Shown: positions 44,461 to 53,940 of the stretch, one piece after another
How positions within the stretch are numbered: position 1 is the first letter of the stretch
How the letters are laid out: the number at the start of each line of letters is the position of its first letter
Source: Asticcacaulis sp. AC460
GTDB taxonomy: Bacteria > Pseudomonadota > Alphaproteobacteria > Caulobacterales > Caulobacteraceae
DNA length: 64,000 bases
Assembly (NCBI RefSeq): GCF_000495795.1
Contig: NZ_AWGD01000030.1
Location: 17,470-81,469 of the forward strand
Direction: 5' to 3'
Position numbers and translations under genes: made by a program
Notes under the pieces: generated by a model
The model's database searches: none
What the model saw: the letters and a program-made list of their open reading frames with translations, nothing else
What the model was told of the DNA's origin: nothing

Positions 44461-45762
44461 TCAGCTCTTCAAGTCTTGGGCAAAGGCCAGCATGGCCGCG
44501 CGTTGCGGAACACTGAGGCCTTCCAGATCGACTTCCTCACCGCTGGACAGGGCGCGCAGCATGACGTGGGTCAGGGCCGAGGACAGCGACCAGTTCCAGT
44601 AACGCAGGACGGTTTGGGCGCGGTCGACCGCCAGCACGTCATAGGTGATCAGCACTTCCGCCAGATGGGGGTGGGTCGTGCCGTCGGGCCCCTTCATCGG
44701 CCGGCGCAGGGCCTTCCACAGGGCGCGCAGGGCGCGCTTGCTCAAACCGGTGGCCTTGCACAGCACCGCCAGGCCTTCGCCGCCGCGGTCGCGCAGCAGC
44801 TTGGCGCCGGTCGACGGCTTGATGCCCGACAGGTAAGAGATTTCCTCGGCCATCTTGCGCGTCATGCCCTGGGTGGCGGCATCGGCAATCGCCGCCTCCA
44901 ACGACTTGTAAGGGCTTTTCTTCAGTGCCTCGCGGTTGCGCTGGCGCCGTTCGATGAACTGCAGCGCCTTGCGTGACATGGCGTCCTGCCACCTCTCCTC
45001 GGCCGCCATGGCGAAGACGTCGGCCGCCATGTCCTGCATGACCTCGCGGTTGACGCCGAAGCGGCTGAGGATCTGACGGCGGATATCGGATTCCGCCCAC
45101 CAGAACAGGATATAGGCCGAGGACGGGCGTAATTCGGGCCGCTTCATGATCAGCGGGATCAGGGACGGTTCGTTCTGGCTCATGGCCACGACGGTTTCGA
45201 TCGCCGTCTGGGACAGGGTGCACTTGGCGTTGCGCAGCAGCACTTCGATCACCGCCAGACTCTCGGTATTGATGAGGGTCTCGGAGACGATGCTGGACAG
45301 GTTCTTGCGTGACGCCAGCAGCAGACGGTGGGCGGTCTTGCCATGGCGGGCGGCGTAGAACAGGTCGCCGTCATTGAGGGCGTCGCAGGTTTCGATCAGC
45401 GGCCTGGCGACTTCGATATCGTCAACGATCAACAGGCGGACCAGCGAATTGGGCACTTCGGCCAGGATGGAGAGGCGGCGCGACACGCGGGCGCGGTCCT
45501 CGACCTCGGCCTCGCGCAGCATCTCGACCAGAAGATCGGCGGTGACGGCGCGTTCGAAGGCGTTGATACGCGATTCCGGCAGGCAGACGACGTCGGCCAG
45601 GCGCCGCATCAGGACATGACGGGCCTGAAATTTCGGCGCTTCTTCGCGGATATCCGGGCCGATATCGTTGGCTACGGCCGGGCCGCCGCCCTCACGGTGA
45701 GGGTCGTTGTCAGGACGGGACGGCAGGGCAGCACTCGACATGCGGCCATGATTGCCCGACAT
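44461..45762 (-). CDS. DUF2336-domain protein
   Basis: A 433-residue, all-helical cytosolic protein of the alphaproteobacterial DUF2336 family, with HEAT-like repeated helices (RLADVVCLPESRINAFERAV, VPNSLVRLLIVDDIEVARPL, LLLASRKNLSSIVSETLINT). The function is unknown; family members are frequent in Caulobacterales and lie near signalling genes. Start 45762 is used, but an internal ATG at 45741 is also possible. The following gap contains a hairpin and then cysK. Confidence 0.82.
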   Translation of the reverse strand: MSGNHGRMSSAALPSRPDNDPHREGGGPAVANDIGPDIREEAPKFQARHVLMRRLADVVCLPESRINAFERAVTADLLVEMLREAEVEDRARVSRRLSILAEVPNSLVRLLIVDDIEVARPLIETCDALNDGDLFYAARHGKTAHRLLLASRKNLSSIVSETLINTESLAVIEVLLRNAKCTLSQTAIETVVAMSQNEPSLIPLIMKRPELRPSSAYILFWWAESDIRRQILSRFGVNREVMQDMAADVFAMAAEERWQDAMSRKALQFIERRQRNREALKKSPYKSLEAAIADAATQGMTRKMAEEISYLSGIKPSTGAKLLRDRGGEGLAVLCKATGLSKRALRALWKALRRPMKGPDGTTHPHLAEVLITYDVLAVDRAQTVLRYWNWSLSSALTHVMLRALSSGEEVDLEGLSVPQRAAMLAFAQDLKS

Positions 45763-45784
45763 GCGTTAATCTTTTGTGTAGAGG

Positions 45785-45808
45785 GGGCGCAGGGATTTTC
45801 CTGCGCCC
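45785..45808 (-). terminator. Terminator-like hairpin after cysK
   Basis: A 9-bp stem GGGCGCAGG (45785-45793) / CCTGCGCCC (45800-45808) with a 6-nt loop, 11 nt after the cysK stop on the minus strand. There is no T run on the minus side, so efficiency is uncertain. Confidence 0.55.
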
Positions 45809-45818
45809 TTTCAGAGAG

Positions 45819-46811
<993 letters not shown>

Positions 46812-46888
46812 GGGAGTCTCCGGAGTGTTCAAAGAGGATACGCGCTGAACAAAATGTTAATAGGCCCAGATGCGTTCCTTGGCGCTCA

Positions 46889-46903
46889 TTAACCAGTCGT
46901 TAA
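46889..46903. promoter_or_regulatory. CtrA box upstream of chpT
   Basis: TTAACCAGTCGTTAA matches TTAA-N7-TTAA exactly, 115 nt before the chpT start and between divergent chpT and cysK. It suggests feedback of CtrA on its own phosphorelay. Confidence 0.6.
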
Positions 46904-47018
46904 GGACTTATTTAGACATGTTAGCGCCTGTTGGCTTTGCAGTTAAGCCAAATCACCTCACATTTGCTGTGAGTAATTCTAACGCATACTGGCGCCGCGC
47001 AGCGCAAGGAAGAGCTTT

Positions 47019-47789
47019 ATGGACGATTATACCCCCCATCTGAGCCAGCAGCCTTCCGATTCTGGGCCTGTCGAAACGCCGGCTCCTGACGTCGCCACGG
47101 CCGTGGCCGACAGCGCGCCGCCGGTGGAAGCGGCGGACATTCCCGCCGCCGCGGATTTCACCTCGCACGACCTGGCGACCCAGATGGTGGCCAAGCTGTG
47201 CCACGACTTTATTTCCCCAGCCGGCGCCATCATGTCCGGCCTGGATTTGCTGGACGATCCGTCCGCCCAGGATATGCGCCAGGAGGCGCTGAACCTGATC
47301 GCTGCGTCCGCCAAGAAGATGGTGACCCTGGTCCATTTCGCCCGCGTCGCTTTCGGCGCGTCAAATTCCGCCGAGGCGTTTTCCGGCGCGCAACTGAACA
47401 AGATCCTGAGCGATGTCTATTCGACCATGCGGGCGGAACTGGACTTCGCCATTGACGGTCAGATCATTTTCCCCAAGTCGGCGGCGCGGGCCTTGCTCAA
47501 TCTCGGTTTGATCGCCGGGAATTCGCTGCCGGTCGGCGGCAATGCGCGGCTGGAAGCCACGATCGGCGAGGACGGCATCAAGCTGACCGCGGAATCGCGC
47601 GGCCCGCGCGCCCGTTTGAAAGTCGAGGCGACCGAGGGCCTGAAAGGCCTGCCGCTGAGTGATGGCCTGGCCGGTCAGTGGATCCAGCCGCACTGGCTGT
47701 ACGCCACCGTTCAGGAAGCCGGCGGGACCTTGGAGTTCCGGGCGGATACCGACGCGCTGTTCTTTGAGATCAACCTGCCGGCATCATGA
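47019..47789 (+). CDS. chpT: Histidine phosphotransferase ChpT
   Basis: Carries phosphate from the hybrid kinase CckA to the cell-cycle regulators CtrA and CpdR. The 256-residue protein has the phosphorylated His in QMVAKLCHDFISPAGAIMSG (His 62), the four-helix dimerisation part, and a degenerate kinase-like C-terminal domain (GLIAGNSLPVGGNARLEATI to the end) with no ATP-binding motifs. The Ala/Pro-rich N-terminal extension of about 45 residues makes it longer than the Caulobacter protein. A CtrA box lies upstream. The next gene overlaps by ATGA. Confidence 0.9.
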   Translation: MDDYTPHLSQQPSDSGPVETPAPDVATAVADSAPPVEAADIPAAADFTSHDLATQMVAKLCHDFISPAGAIMSGLDLLDDPSAQDMRQEALNLIAASAKKMVTLVHFARVAFGASNSAEAFSGAQLNKILSDVYSTMRAELDFAIDGQIIFPKSAARALLNLGLIAGNSLPVGGNARLEATIGEDGIKLTAESRGPRARLKVEATEGLKGLPLSDGLAGQWIQPHWLYATVQEAGGTLEFRADTDALFFEINLPAS

Positions 47790-48319
47790 CGCGGAACATC
47801 CGGATCGTCTTTGTCGGGGATTCCATCACCGAGTGGTGGCAGGAAACCCCTTATTGGTCAGAGACTTTTGCCGATCACAGCCTCAATCTGGGCGTGGCGG
47901 GCGACCGGACCGAGGACGTGCTGTGGCGGCTGCGGACCCAGCTCAATGACCCCTATATCCAGCCGGAGGTGATCCCGGTGATGATCGGCACCAACCATCT
48001 GTGGGACGAGTCGGGAGATATCGTCGCCGGGCAACTGGCGGTGATCGCGCGGCTGCGGGACCTGCGGCCGGAAGCGCAAATCCTTGTGCAGTCGGTGTTA
48101 CCGACGGGAGATGCGGGTTTGAACCGGATGGTGGTCGAGCCCATCAATAAGCGGCTGGCCGAGGCGGTGGCAGGGATGGCGGATACGCAATTCCTTGACT
48201 TATATCCGCATTTTGTCGATGGCGACAGGCGCGGGCCGCGCAACCTGTTCCCGGACGGGGTGCATCTCAGCCAGGAAGGCTACCGGCTGTGGCGGGATCT
48301 GCTGTTACCTCACGTGTGA
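47786..48319 (+). CDS. SGNH/GDSL-type hydrolase
   Basis: A 177-residue esterase/lipase-like enzyme of the SGNH superfamily, apparently cytosolic (no signal peptide). Blocks are in order: I VFVGDSITEWW (Ser), II LNLGVAGDRTEDVLW (Gly), III VPVMIGTNHLWD (Asn), V FPDGVHLSQEGYRLW (Asp, His). The substrate is unknown. It is translationally coupled to chpT and its last 53 nt overlap the convergent GNAT gene. Confidence 0.87.
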   Translation: MTRNIRIVFVGDSITEWWQETPYWSETFADHSLNLGVAGDRTEDVLWRLRTQLNDPYIQPEVIPVMIGTNHLWDESGDIVAGQLAVIARLRDLRPEAQILVQSVLPTGDAGLNRMVVEPINKRLAEAVAGMADTQFLDLYPHFVDGDRRGPRNLFPDGVHLSQEGYRLWRDLLLPHV

Positions 48320-48755
48320 AGAAAAGGCTATTGGGATCAAGCAGATAATCGCCGAACGGTTCGCATTCGACGAAACCGTGACGGCGGTACAGGGCCCAGG
48401 CCGGCTCGAAGAAGGGCCAGGCGCCGGTTTCCAGGCTGAGGCGGGAAAGGCGGCGTGTTCGGGCTTCGGATATTATGTGCTCAAGGATTTTTCCGCCCAA
48501 TCCCGCCCCGCGGCGGGATTTTACGACGTGCATCGCTTTGATCTCGCCGTGCGTCGGAGACAGGGTTTTGAGCGCCCCGACCCCGGCCAGGTCGTCGCCT
48601 TCCCACAGGGTCCAGACGGAGACATCGGGGGCGGTCAGGCCGGACAGGTCGAGCGCATGGGAACTGCCCGGTGCGGTATTATTTGCTGCCTGGGCGGCGT
48701 GATATTGCAACAAATCGATAACTCTGGAATTCGTGAAGTCTGCGGGGATGATCAT
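48267..48755 (-). CDS. GNAT-family N-acetyltransferase
   Basis: A 162-residue acetyl-CoA-dependent acetyltransferase. It has the GNAT core: strand VGALKTLSPTHGEIKAMHVV, the acetyl-CoA loop RRGAGLGGKILEHII, and the C-terminal LYRRHGFVECEPFGDYLLDP. It resembles the PhnO/YafP-like group; the substrate is unknown. MIIPADF at 48755 is the homologous start. It lies 16 nt after the XRE-cupin regulator gene and probably shares its transcript. Its 3' end overlaps the convergent SGNH gene. Confidence 0.85.
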   Translation of the reverse strand: MIIPADFTNSRVIDLLQYHAAQAANNTAPGSSHALDLSGLTAPDVSVWTLWEGDDLAGVGALKTLSPTHGEIKAMHVVKSRRGAGLGGKILEHIISEARTRRLSRLSLETGAWPFFEPAWALYRRHGFVECEPFGDYLLDPNSLFFTREVTADPATAGSLPG

Positions 48756-48771
48756 GGTTCTTTTTTGGGCG

Positions 48772-49320
48772 TCAGCTGCGGGCCAGGGCGACGAGGTAGG
48801 TGCAGGGCGAATCGGTCGCATTGGCGAAGGTGACGTCGGCCGGCGGACCGAAGCCGAGGCAATCGCCATCGGCCAGGTCGTAACGGCGGCCACCTTCCGT
48901 TAAGGTCAAGTTTCCGGTCATGACCCAGACGACTTGGCGGATGTGGGCCAGGGACGAGGCCGGCAGGGTGACGCTTTGGCCGGCGGGCAGTTCGACGCGG
49001 ACGACCTCGACCGGGTGGTCGGGCCGGACGAAGACCTGGCGGCGGATGTAGCCGGAGTCGGGGTCGCGCCAGACGGGTTGGGTATCGGCGCGGGACAGCC
49101 GGTCGCCGCCCTCGGCCTTGACAAGCAGCGCGGCCAGGGTCAGGCCGAAGGCCGCGGCCAGTTTGACCAGGACCACGGCGGTCGGGCTGACCTCGGCGCG
49201 TTCGATCTTGTTGATGGCGGCTTTGGATACACGGGAACGGTCGGCCAGTTCGGCCAGGGACCAGTTTCGGGTCTCGCGTTCCAGTTTGAGGCGATGGGCC
49301 AAGTCTTCTAAAATATCCAT
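48772..49320 (-). CDS. XRE-family regulator with C-terminal cupin domain
   Basis: A 182-residue one-component regulator: N-terminal XRE helix-turn-helix (RNWSLAELADRSRVSKAAIN), a linker, and a C-terminal cupin (VRVELPAGQSVTLPASSLAH, VMTGNLTLTEGGRRYDLADG) expected to bind a small ligand. It sits directly upstream of the GNAT gene, so it probably regulates that gene and itself. The start is within 43 nt of the hsdR stop on the same strand. Confidence 0.9.
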   Translation of the reverse strand: MDILEDLAHRLKLERETRNWSLAELADRSRVSKAAINKIERAEVSPTAVVLVKLAAAFGLTLAALLVKAEGGDRLSRADTQPVWRDPDSGYIRRQVFVRPDHPVEVVRVELPAGQSVTLPASSLAHIRQVVWVMTGNLTLTEGGRRYDLADGDCLGFGPPADVTFANATDSPCTYLVALARS

Positions 49321-49362
49321 TTGGATACTTTAAGAGACGATCAGATTGGCGTCAAGAGGGCC

Positions 49363-52300
49363 CTACCCCACCGCGCTGTCGTTGAGGCCGCGGATGACCT
49401 CGACCAGGCGTTTCGTCTTGTCCAGGGTAAAGACCTGCTGCGGGCCATGGGGCGCGACGTCGATGAACGGGCTTTCGTAAAGCAGGGCCGGGTCCATCAC
49501 GCCCTTTTCCGTCAGGTGCTCGATCACCATTTCGACAAATTCGATCTGTTCCGCCGTCGCCGCGCCGTCGCCCAAAAACTCGCCGAAGGCCTCGGCCACC
49601 GCATGGCGATCCAGCCCGACCAGCGAGCGGATAAAGGCGGCGAAACCATGCGCCGCTTCGGTGGCCTTTTCGATATGGGCGGCATCACCGACGCCGGCCT
49701 TGACCAGCATATCCTGAAGTTCGGCGACGTCGGTCGCGGTCAGGGGCTTGCCCTGGCGCAGGCGGGCAATGGCGATATGGTCTTCGTGTTCGCGCAGGAA
49801 ATGGCGCGCCTTCTTCTTGAAGCGGGCGAAGTCGACCTCACCGACCTGGGGCAGATCCAGTTCGACGCCGGCGCCCAGTTCGTCGGCGAAGTTGGTGTAG
49901 ACGATGGCCTTGCGGCCCTTTTCCATGTGATGGACCAGGTTGCGCAGGCGCAGGCGCACCAGTTCCAGCAGCGGCACGGTGACGCCTTCCCACCACGGGT
50001 CGGACAGGAGGTCGAGGATCAAAGGATGCTGGGCGGCAATGGCCGGAATGGCCGTCTGTTCGTCCAGGGCCGAGGCAATTTCGATAACCTGCTTTTTCAG
50101 GCGGTCGAAGTTGCGGCCGCCGCGCAGCAGGGCAATTTCAAGCTGGAACATCAGCAGGTCGAAGCGTTTGGCCTCTTCGGGTTCGGTTTTGATCGCGGTC
50201 GGCAGGGGGGCGACCTCGTCCAGAAGTTCGTGGCGGGTGTCATCGTCCAGCCGGCTCCAGGCGTCGGGGGCCTGATACTTTTCGACCAGGCGGCGTTTGG
50301 CGCGGACGATGAAGTTGTCGAGGTTCATGGCCGCAACATAGGTTTTCAGGCTGTCCAGCGCATCGGCGCGGATAGCGGGTTCGTCCGGGGCGGAACCGGG
50401 CGCGCCGGTGAAGGGCGGCGAGGTCTCGCTGAAGCCTTCGACCTGTTCCTTTTTGTCCAGTTCGCGGATCAGGTCGAAGCGGGCGGCAAACAGGCGTTCG
50501 CTGAGGCTCAGGGCGTTGCGGCCATCGTCGGGCTTCGGGTTCTGCTGGAAAAATTCGAGGTTCTGGCAGTAGTCGAAAACGCGGAAGACCTCCTTGTCCT
50601 CGCCAGGGCCGAACAGGTCGGGGCACAGGCGGGTACCGCGGCCGATGATCTGCCAGAACTTGGTCTTGGAGCGGATCAGCTTGAACAGGACCAGGTTGAC
50701 GACTTCGGGGACATCGATGCCGGTATCGAGCATGTCGACCGAGATGGCGATGTGCGGCGCGCCGTCCTTTTTGGAAAAGTCATCGATCAGGCTCTGGGCG
50801 TATTCGGTCTTGAAGGTGATGACGCGGGCGAAATGGCCGGCCAGGTGCGGGTAGGCGGCGTTGAAGCGTTGTTCGATGAATTCGGCGTGGGCCTGGTTCT
50901 TGGCGAAGATGATGGTCTTGCCCAGGCGGTCACCGCCGGCGACCTTCAGGCCTTCGGTCAGGACGTGGGCCAGGACCTTGTCGACGGTGTCGGCGTTGAA
51001 CAGCCATTTGTTGACGGCCTCGGCCGTGACGCTGTCGGGCGGGTCGCCGTCGTCCTCGTCCCATTCCAGCATGTCCCACTGTTCTTTTTCGGTCTCGGAC
51101 AGGTCGTCGTAGCGGATGCCTTCGCGGACGAAGCGCAGGGGGACGGAGACGGTGACGGGCGGGACGAGGTATTCGTCCTCGACCGCCTTATCGAGCGAAT
51201 AGGCGTCGGTGGGGACGCCGTCTTCGAGGTCGAACAGGCCGTAGGTATTGTGGTCGATCTCGTCCTTGGGGGTGGCGGTCAGGCCGACCAGCAGGCTGTC
51301 GAAATAGTCGAAGATGGCGCCGTAGCGTTGGTAGACCGAGCGGTGGGCTTCGTCGATGACGACCAGGTCGAAATGGCCGGGGCCGAAGCGGGCGGCGCCG
51401 TTCTTGCGCTCATCGATCAGGTTCATCATGGTCGGGTAGGTCGAGAGGTAGACGCGCCCCTCGCCTGTTTTTTCGGTGACCAGGTTGACCGGCGAGGTGT
51501 CGGGCAGGTGGGCCTTGAAGGCCTTGACCGCCTGGTTGACCAGGGCGACGCGGTCGGCGAGGAACAGGACTCTCTTGACCCAGCCGGCGCGCATCAACTG
51601 GTCGACCAGGGCGATGACGGTGCGGGTCTTGCCCGAACCGGTGGCCATGACCAGCAGGGCTTTGCGTTGCTTGTGGCTTTCGAAGCTTTCGGCGACCTTG
51701 GCGATGGCGCGGGTCTGGTAGTAGCGGCCGGCGATGGATTTGTTGACGGCAATACTGGCGATCGAGCGGCGGCTGGTCCGGCGCTGGATCAGCAGTTGCA
51801 GTTCGTCCTTCTTGTAGAAGCCCGACACTTCGCGCGGCGGATAGGCGGTATCGTCCCACAGCCAGTGGTCATAGCCATTGGTGTAGAAGATGACCGGGCG
51901 CTGGCCGAACTGTTGTTCCAGACAGTCGGCATAGAGTTTCGCCTGTTGCTGGCCGGCGCGCGGGTCGCGCTTGGTGCGTTTCGCCTCGACAACGGCCAGG
52001 GGCTTGCCGTCGTCGCCCCACAGGACGTAGTCGACAAAGCCCTTGCCTTCCGTGTTCGGCATTCCGGCGACGGGGTATTCGCGGTCGCGGGCCTGGTCCA
52101 GCTTCCAGCCGGCTTCCTTCAGCAGCAGGTCGATATAGAGGTCGCGGGTCGCGGCTTCGGAGTAGTCGTGATGGTCGGGGCGGGCTTCGTTGTCGCGCCG
52201 GATACGGTCGCGTTCGGCGCGGGCGTCTGCCAGTTCGGCATCCAGCGCCGCCTTGTCGCGCAGCAGGTCGGCAAAGGCCTGGTCGCGGGCCTCGGCTTCG

Positions 52301-52773
52301 GCGCGCAGGCGGTTGATGTGGTCGGCCGCCTGTTTCATCAGGTCGTCGCGGCGGGCAAGATGGGCGGGATCGAAGCTCAGGCCGTCGGCGGGCGGTTGGC
52401 GGCCATAGGTCCGGGCAAGCCAGAAACAGAGATGGAACAGCTCGCGCACGGCGTCCAACGCTTCCTGGGCCGGGATGGCCTTGGCTTCGTGAACGGCGCG
52501 GTTGCCGATACGGACGATGACCTTGGCCTTGGTGAAGACGGCCTGGCCGGCGCGGGCCTGAAAGCTGGGCTCGTGGATCAGGGCCGAGATCTTGTCGTCA
52601 TAGGGAAAGTGCAGGCCGGAATCGTGTTTGTAGGCCCATTGCACGGCCAGTTCGACGGTGCGCCGGGCATAGAAGGCGGCCGCCCTGGGATCGCCGCCGA
52701 CATTGGACTCCGCCCGCTTCGCGCTGTCGAACACCTCAGGGAATTCAGCGGCCAGAAAGGCGAAGTTGGACAT
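49363..52773 (-). CDS. hsdR: Type I restriction endonuclease R subunit
   Basis: Motor and nuclease subunit of a type I restriction-modification complex that translocates and cleaves unmethylated DNA. The 1136-residue protein has an N-terminal DUF4145-like helical region (RRTVELAVQWAYKHDSGL), a PD-(D/E)xK-type nuclease core (DYVLWGDDGKPLAVVEAKRT), helicase motifs I MATGSGKTRTVIAL, II LVVIDEAHRSVYQ, III VGLTATP, and VI IIGRGTRLCP, then a C-terminal assembly region. The length and layout fit the EcoEI/EcoKI-like group. It ends the hsdM-hsdS-hsdR operon, 6 nt after hsdS. Confidence 0.95.
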   Translation of the reverse strand: MSNFAFLAAEFPEVFDSAKRAESNVGGDPRAAAFYARRTVELAVQWAYKHDSGLHFPYDDKISALIHEPSFQARAGQAVFTKAKVIVRIGNRAVHEAKAIPAQEALDAVRELFHLCFWLARTYGRQPPADGLSFDPAHLARRDDLMKQAADHINRLRAEAEARDQAFADLLRDKAALDAELADARAERDRIRRDNEARPDHHDYSEAATRDLYIDLLLKEAGWKLDQARDREYPVAGMPNTEGKGFVDYVLWGDDGKPLAVVEAKRTKRDPRAGQQQAKLYADCLEQQFGQRPVIFYTNGYDHWLWDDTAYPPREVSGFYKKDELQLLIQRRTSRRSIASIAVNKSIAGRYYQTRAIAKVAESFESHKQRKALLVMATGSGKTRTVIALVDQLMRAGWVKRVLFLADRVALVNQAVKAFKAHLPDTSPVNLVTEKTGEGRVYLSTYPTMMNLIDERKNGAARFGPGHFDLVVIDEAHRSVYQRYGAIFDYFDSLLVGLTATPKDEIDHNTYGLFDLEDGVPTDAYSLDKAVEDEYLVPPVTVSVPLRFVREGIRYDDLSETEKEQWDMLEWDEDDGDPPDSVTAEAVNKWLFNADTVDKVLAHVLTEGLKVAGGDRLGKTIIFAKNQAHAEFIEQRFNAAYPHLAGHFARVITFKTEYAQSLIDDFSKKDGAPHIAISVDMLDTGIDVPEVVNLVLFKLIRSKTKFWQIIGRGTRLCPDLFGPGEDKEVFRVFDYCQNLEFFQQNPKPDDGRNALSLSERLFAARFDLIRELDKKEQVEGFSETSPPFTGAPGSAPDEPAIRADALDSLKTYVAAMNLDNFIVRAKRRLVEKYQAPDAWSRLDDDTRHELLDEVAPLPTAIKTEPEEAKRFDLLMFQLEIALLRGGRNFDRLKKQVIEIASALDEQTAIPAIAAQHPLILDLLSDPWWEGVTVPLLELVRLRLRNLVHHMEKGRKAIVYTNFADELGAGVELDLPQVGEVDFARFKKKARHFLREHEDHIAIARLRQGKPLTATDVAELQDMLVKAGVGDAAHIEKATEAAHGFAAFIRSLVGLDRHAVAEAFGEFLGDGAATAEQIEFVEMVIEHLTEKGVMDPALLYESPFIDVAPHGPQQVFTLDKTKRLVEVIRGLNDSAVG

Positions 52774-52779
52774 ATGGCC

Positions 52780-53940
52780 TCAGAGTTGACCCGAAAAGGC
52801 GCGGTGTTGGAGAGAGGAGAAGAGGTTTTCGACCGAGCTCAATGACAGCTCTTGTCTAGACGTTTCCCTCTGGACTTTGCCAATCAACAAACCGAACGAT
52901 TTTTGATCTGCGAGCGAAGGCACCAAAATCTCAAATCCCAACAATTGCTCTCGATTTATCTTAGGAATGTTGGCTCGCCCGGAACAACTCTCCGCATAGC
53001 CGAGGAACGCCGATGTTCGAAGCATAAACCAAAGATAGATATTGTCCATAACGTGTTGCTTTGGCTCGACGGGGTACATATCTGCGCTACATAGGCACTG
53101 CCCAGGACTGAGGGCAACTTTATTTAGGTAAGGTCGAATTTTAGAATAAAGTATATGCTTTTCACTACATAAAAATTTCTTGCTTATCAAATTGTCTTCC
53201 AGTGCAGTCTTTGCAGGCAATAATCTGCCACTCTCCTTCTCAATGCGGTCGGGACCATAATGGAGTAAGTTACAATATTCAGTTAGGCGGGGATCAACTA
53301 AAGGAGCATCAATTAGGATACACTCATCTAAAGGCTTAGCAGGCCAGCCATAGGGGTTAGCAATTGGATCGCCAAACATCTCCAGAAAGATCGACTGGGT
53401 GAGGCTGTCGAGCAGCGCGATGGCCTGGCGGCGCTTCTGGCGCAACTGATCGGCCTTATCCAGGATCGCCGCAATCCGCTTCTGCTCGTCCAGCGGAGGC
53501 AGAGGGATTTTTAGTTTGCGAATTTTGTCTTGGCTAATGTTTGGCTGTGCTCCCCCAGTAGCCATCGCTATTAGCTCAGGGACTTTCGCTTCCAATGCCC
53601 GATATACATACGCCGTGTCCGCAACCTTATGATCGGGACGAATATTACAAACGGCCTGATTGGTAGCTGCGTCGATGCCTAGAAGTGCGAGTCGGCCTAC
53701 CGTAGCTCCGTACATCGCAAGTAATATTGCTCCTGCGGGAACGAGCTTTGCCGAACTCTTCGCCAGCGCTTCTTCAGTAATTGCTTCTTCGGTCTCTACG
53801 ACCACTTTTTCTCGGAGTTCGCCAGATTTAACCCATGGAATGTTTCCGCCGTAAAACTCGTCGTTGCTGCGGCTAGGCGTACCGCCGCTTCCTGTTAGGC
53901 AAAATTCTTCGATAGCCAAGAGACGAGACATTCCGCTCAC
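52780..53940 (-). CDS. hsdS: Type I restriction-modification specificity subunit
   Basis: Recognises the bipartite DNA target for methylation and cleavage. The 386-residue protein has two target-recognition domains: TRD1 (residues about 8-150) ending in the conserved LPPLDEQKRIAAILDKADQL, and TRD2 (about 200-350) ending LVPSLADQKSFGLLIGKVQR. TRD2 (about 52850-53340) is markedly AT-rich compared with the rest, as expected for a domain exchanged horizontally. The second conserved helix ends QHRAFSGQL, a normal C-terminus. It overlaps hsdM by 4 nt. Confidence 0.93.
   Translation of the reverse strand: MSGMSRLLAIEEFCLTGSGGTPSRSNDEFYGGNIPWVKSGELREKVVVETEEAITEEALAKSSAKLVPAGAILLAMYGATVGRLALLGIDAATNQAVCNIRPDHKVADTAYVYRALEAKVPELIAMATGGAQPNISQDKIRKLKIPLPPLDEQKRIAAILDKADQLRQKRRQAIALLDSLTQSIFLEMFGDPIANPYGWPAKPLDECILIDAPLVDPRLTEYCNLLHYGPDRIEKESGRLLPAKTALEDNLISKKFLCSEKHILYSKIRPYLNKVALSPGQCLCSADMYPVEPKQHVMDNIYLWFMLRTSAFLGYAESCSGRANIPKINREQLLGFEILVPSLADQKSFGLLIGKVQRETSRQELSLSSVENLFSSLQHRAFSGQL

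Noticed and set aside
49321..52845. Very long open frame (1174 codons) on the plus strand
   Set aside because: It is exactly antisense to hsdR, whose helicase and nuclease motifs are clear. The frame is open because of GC-rich codon bias, has no recognisable domain and is compositionally abnormal.
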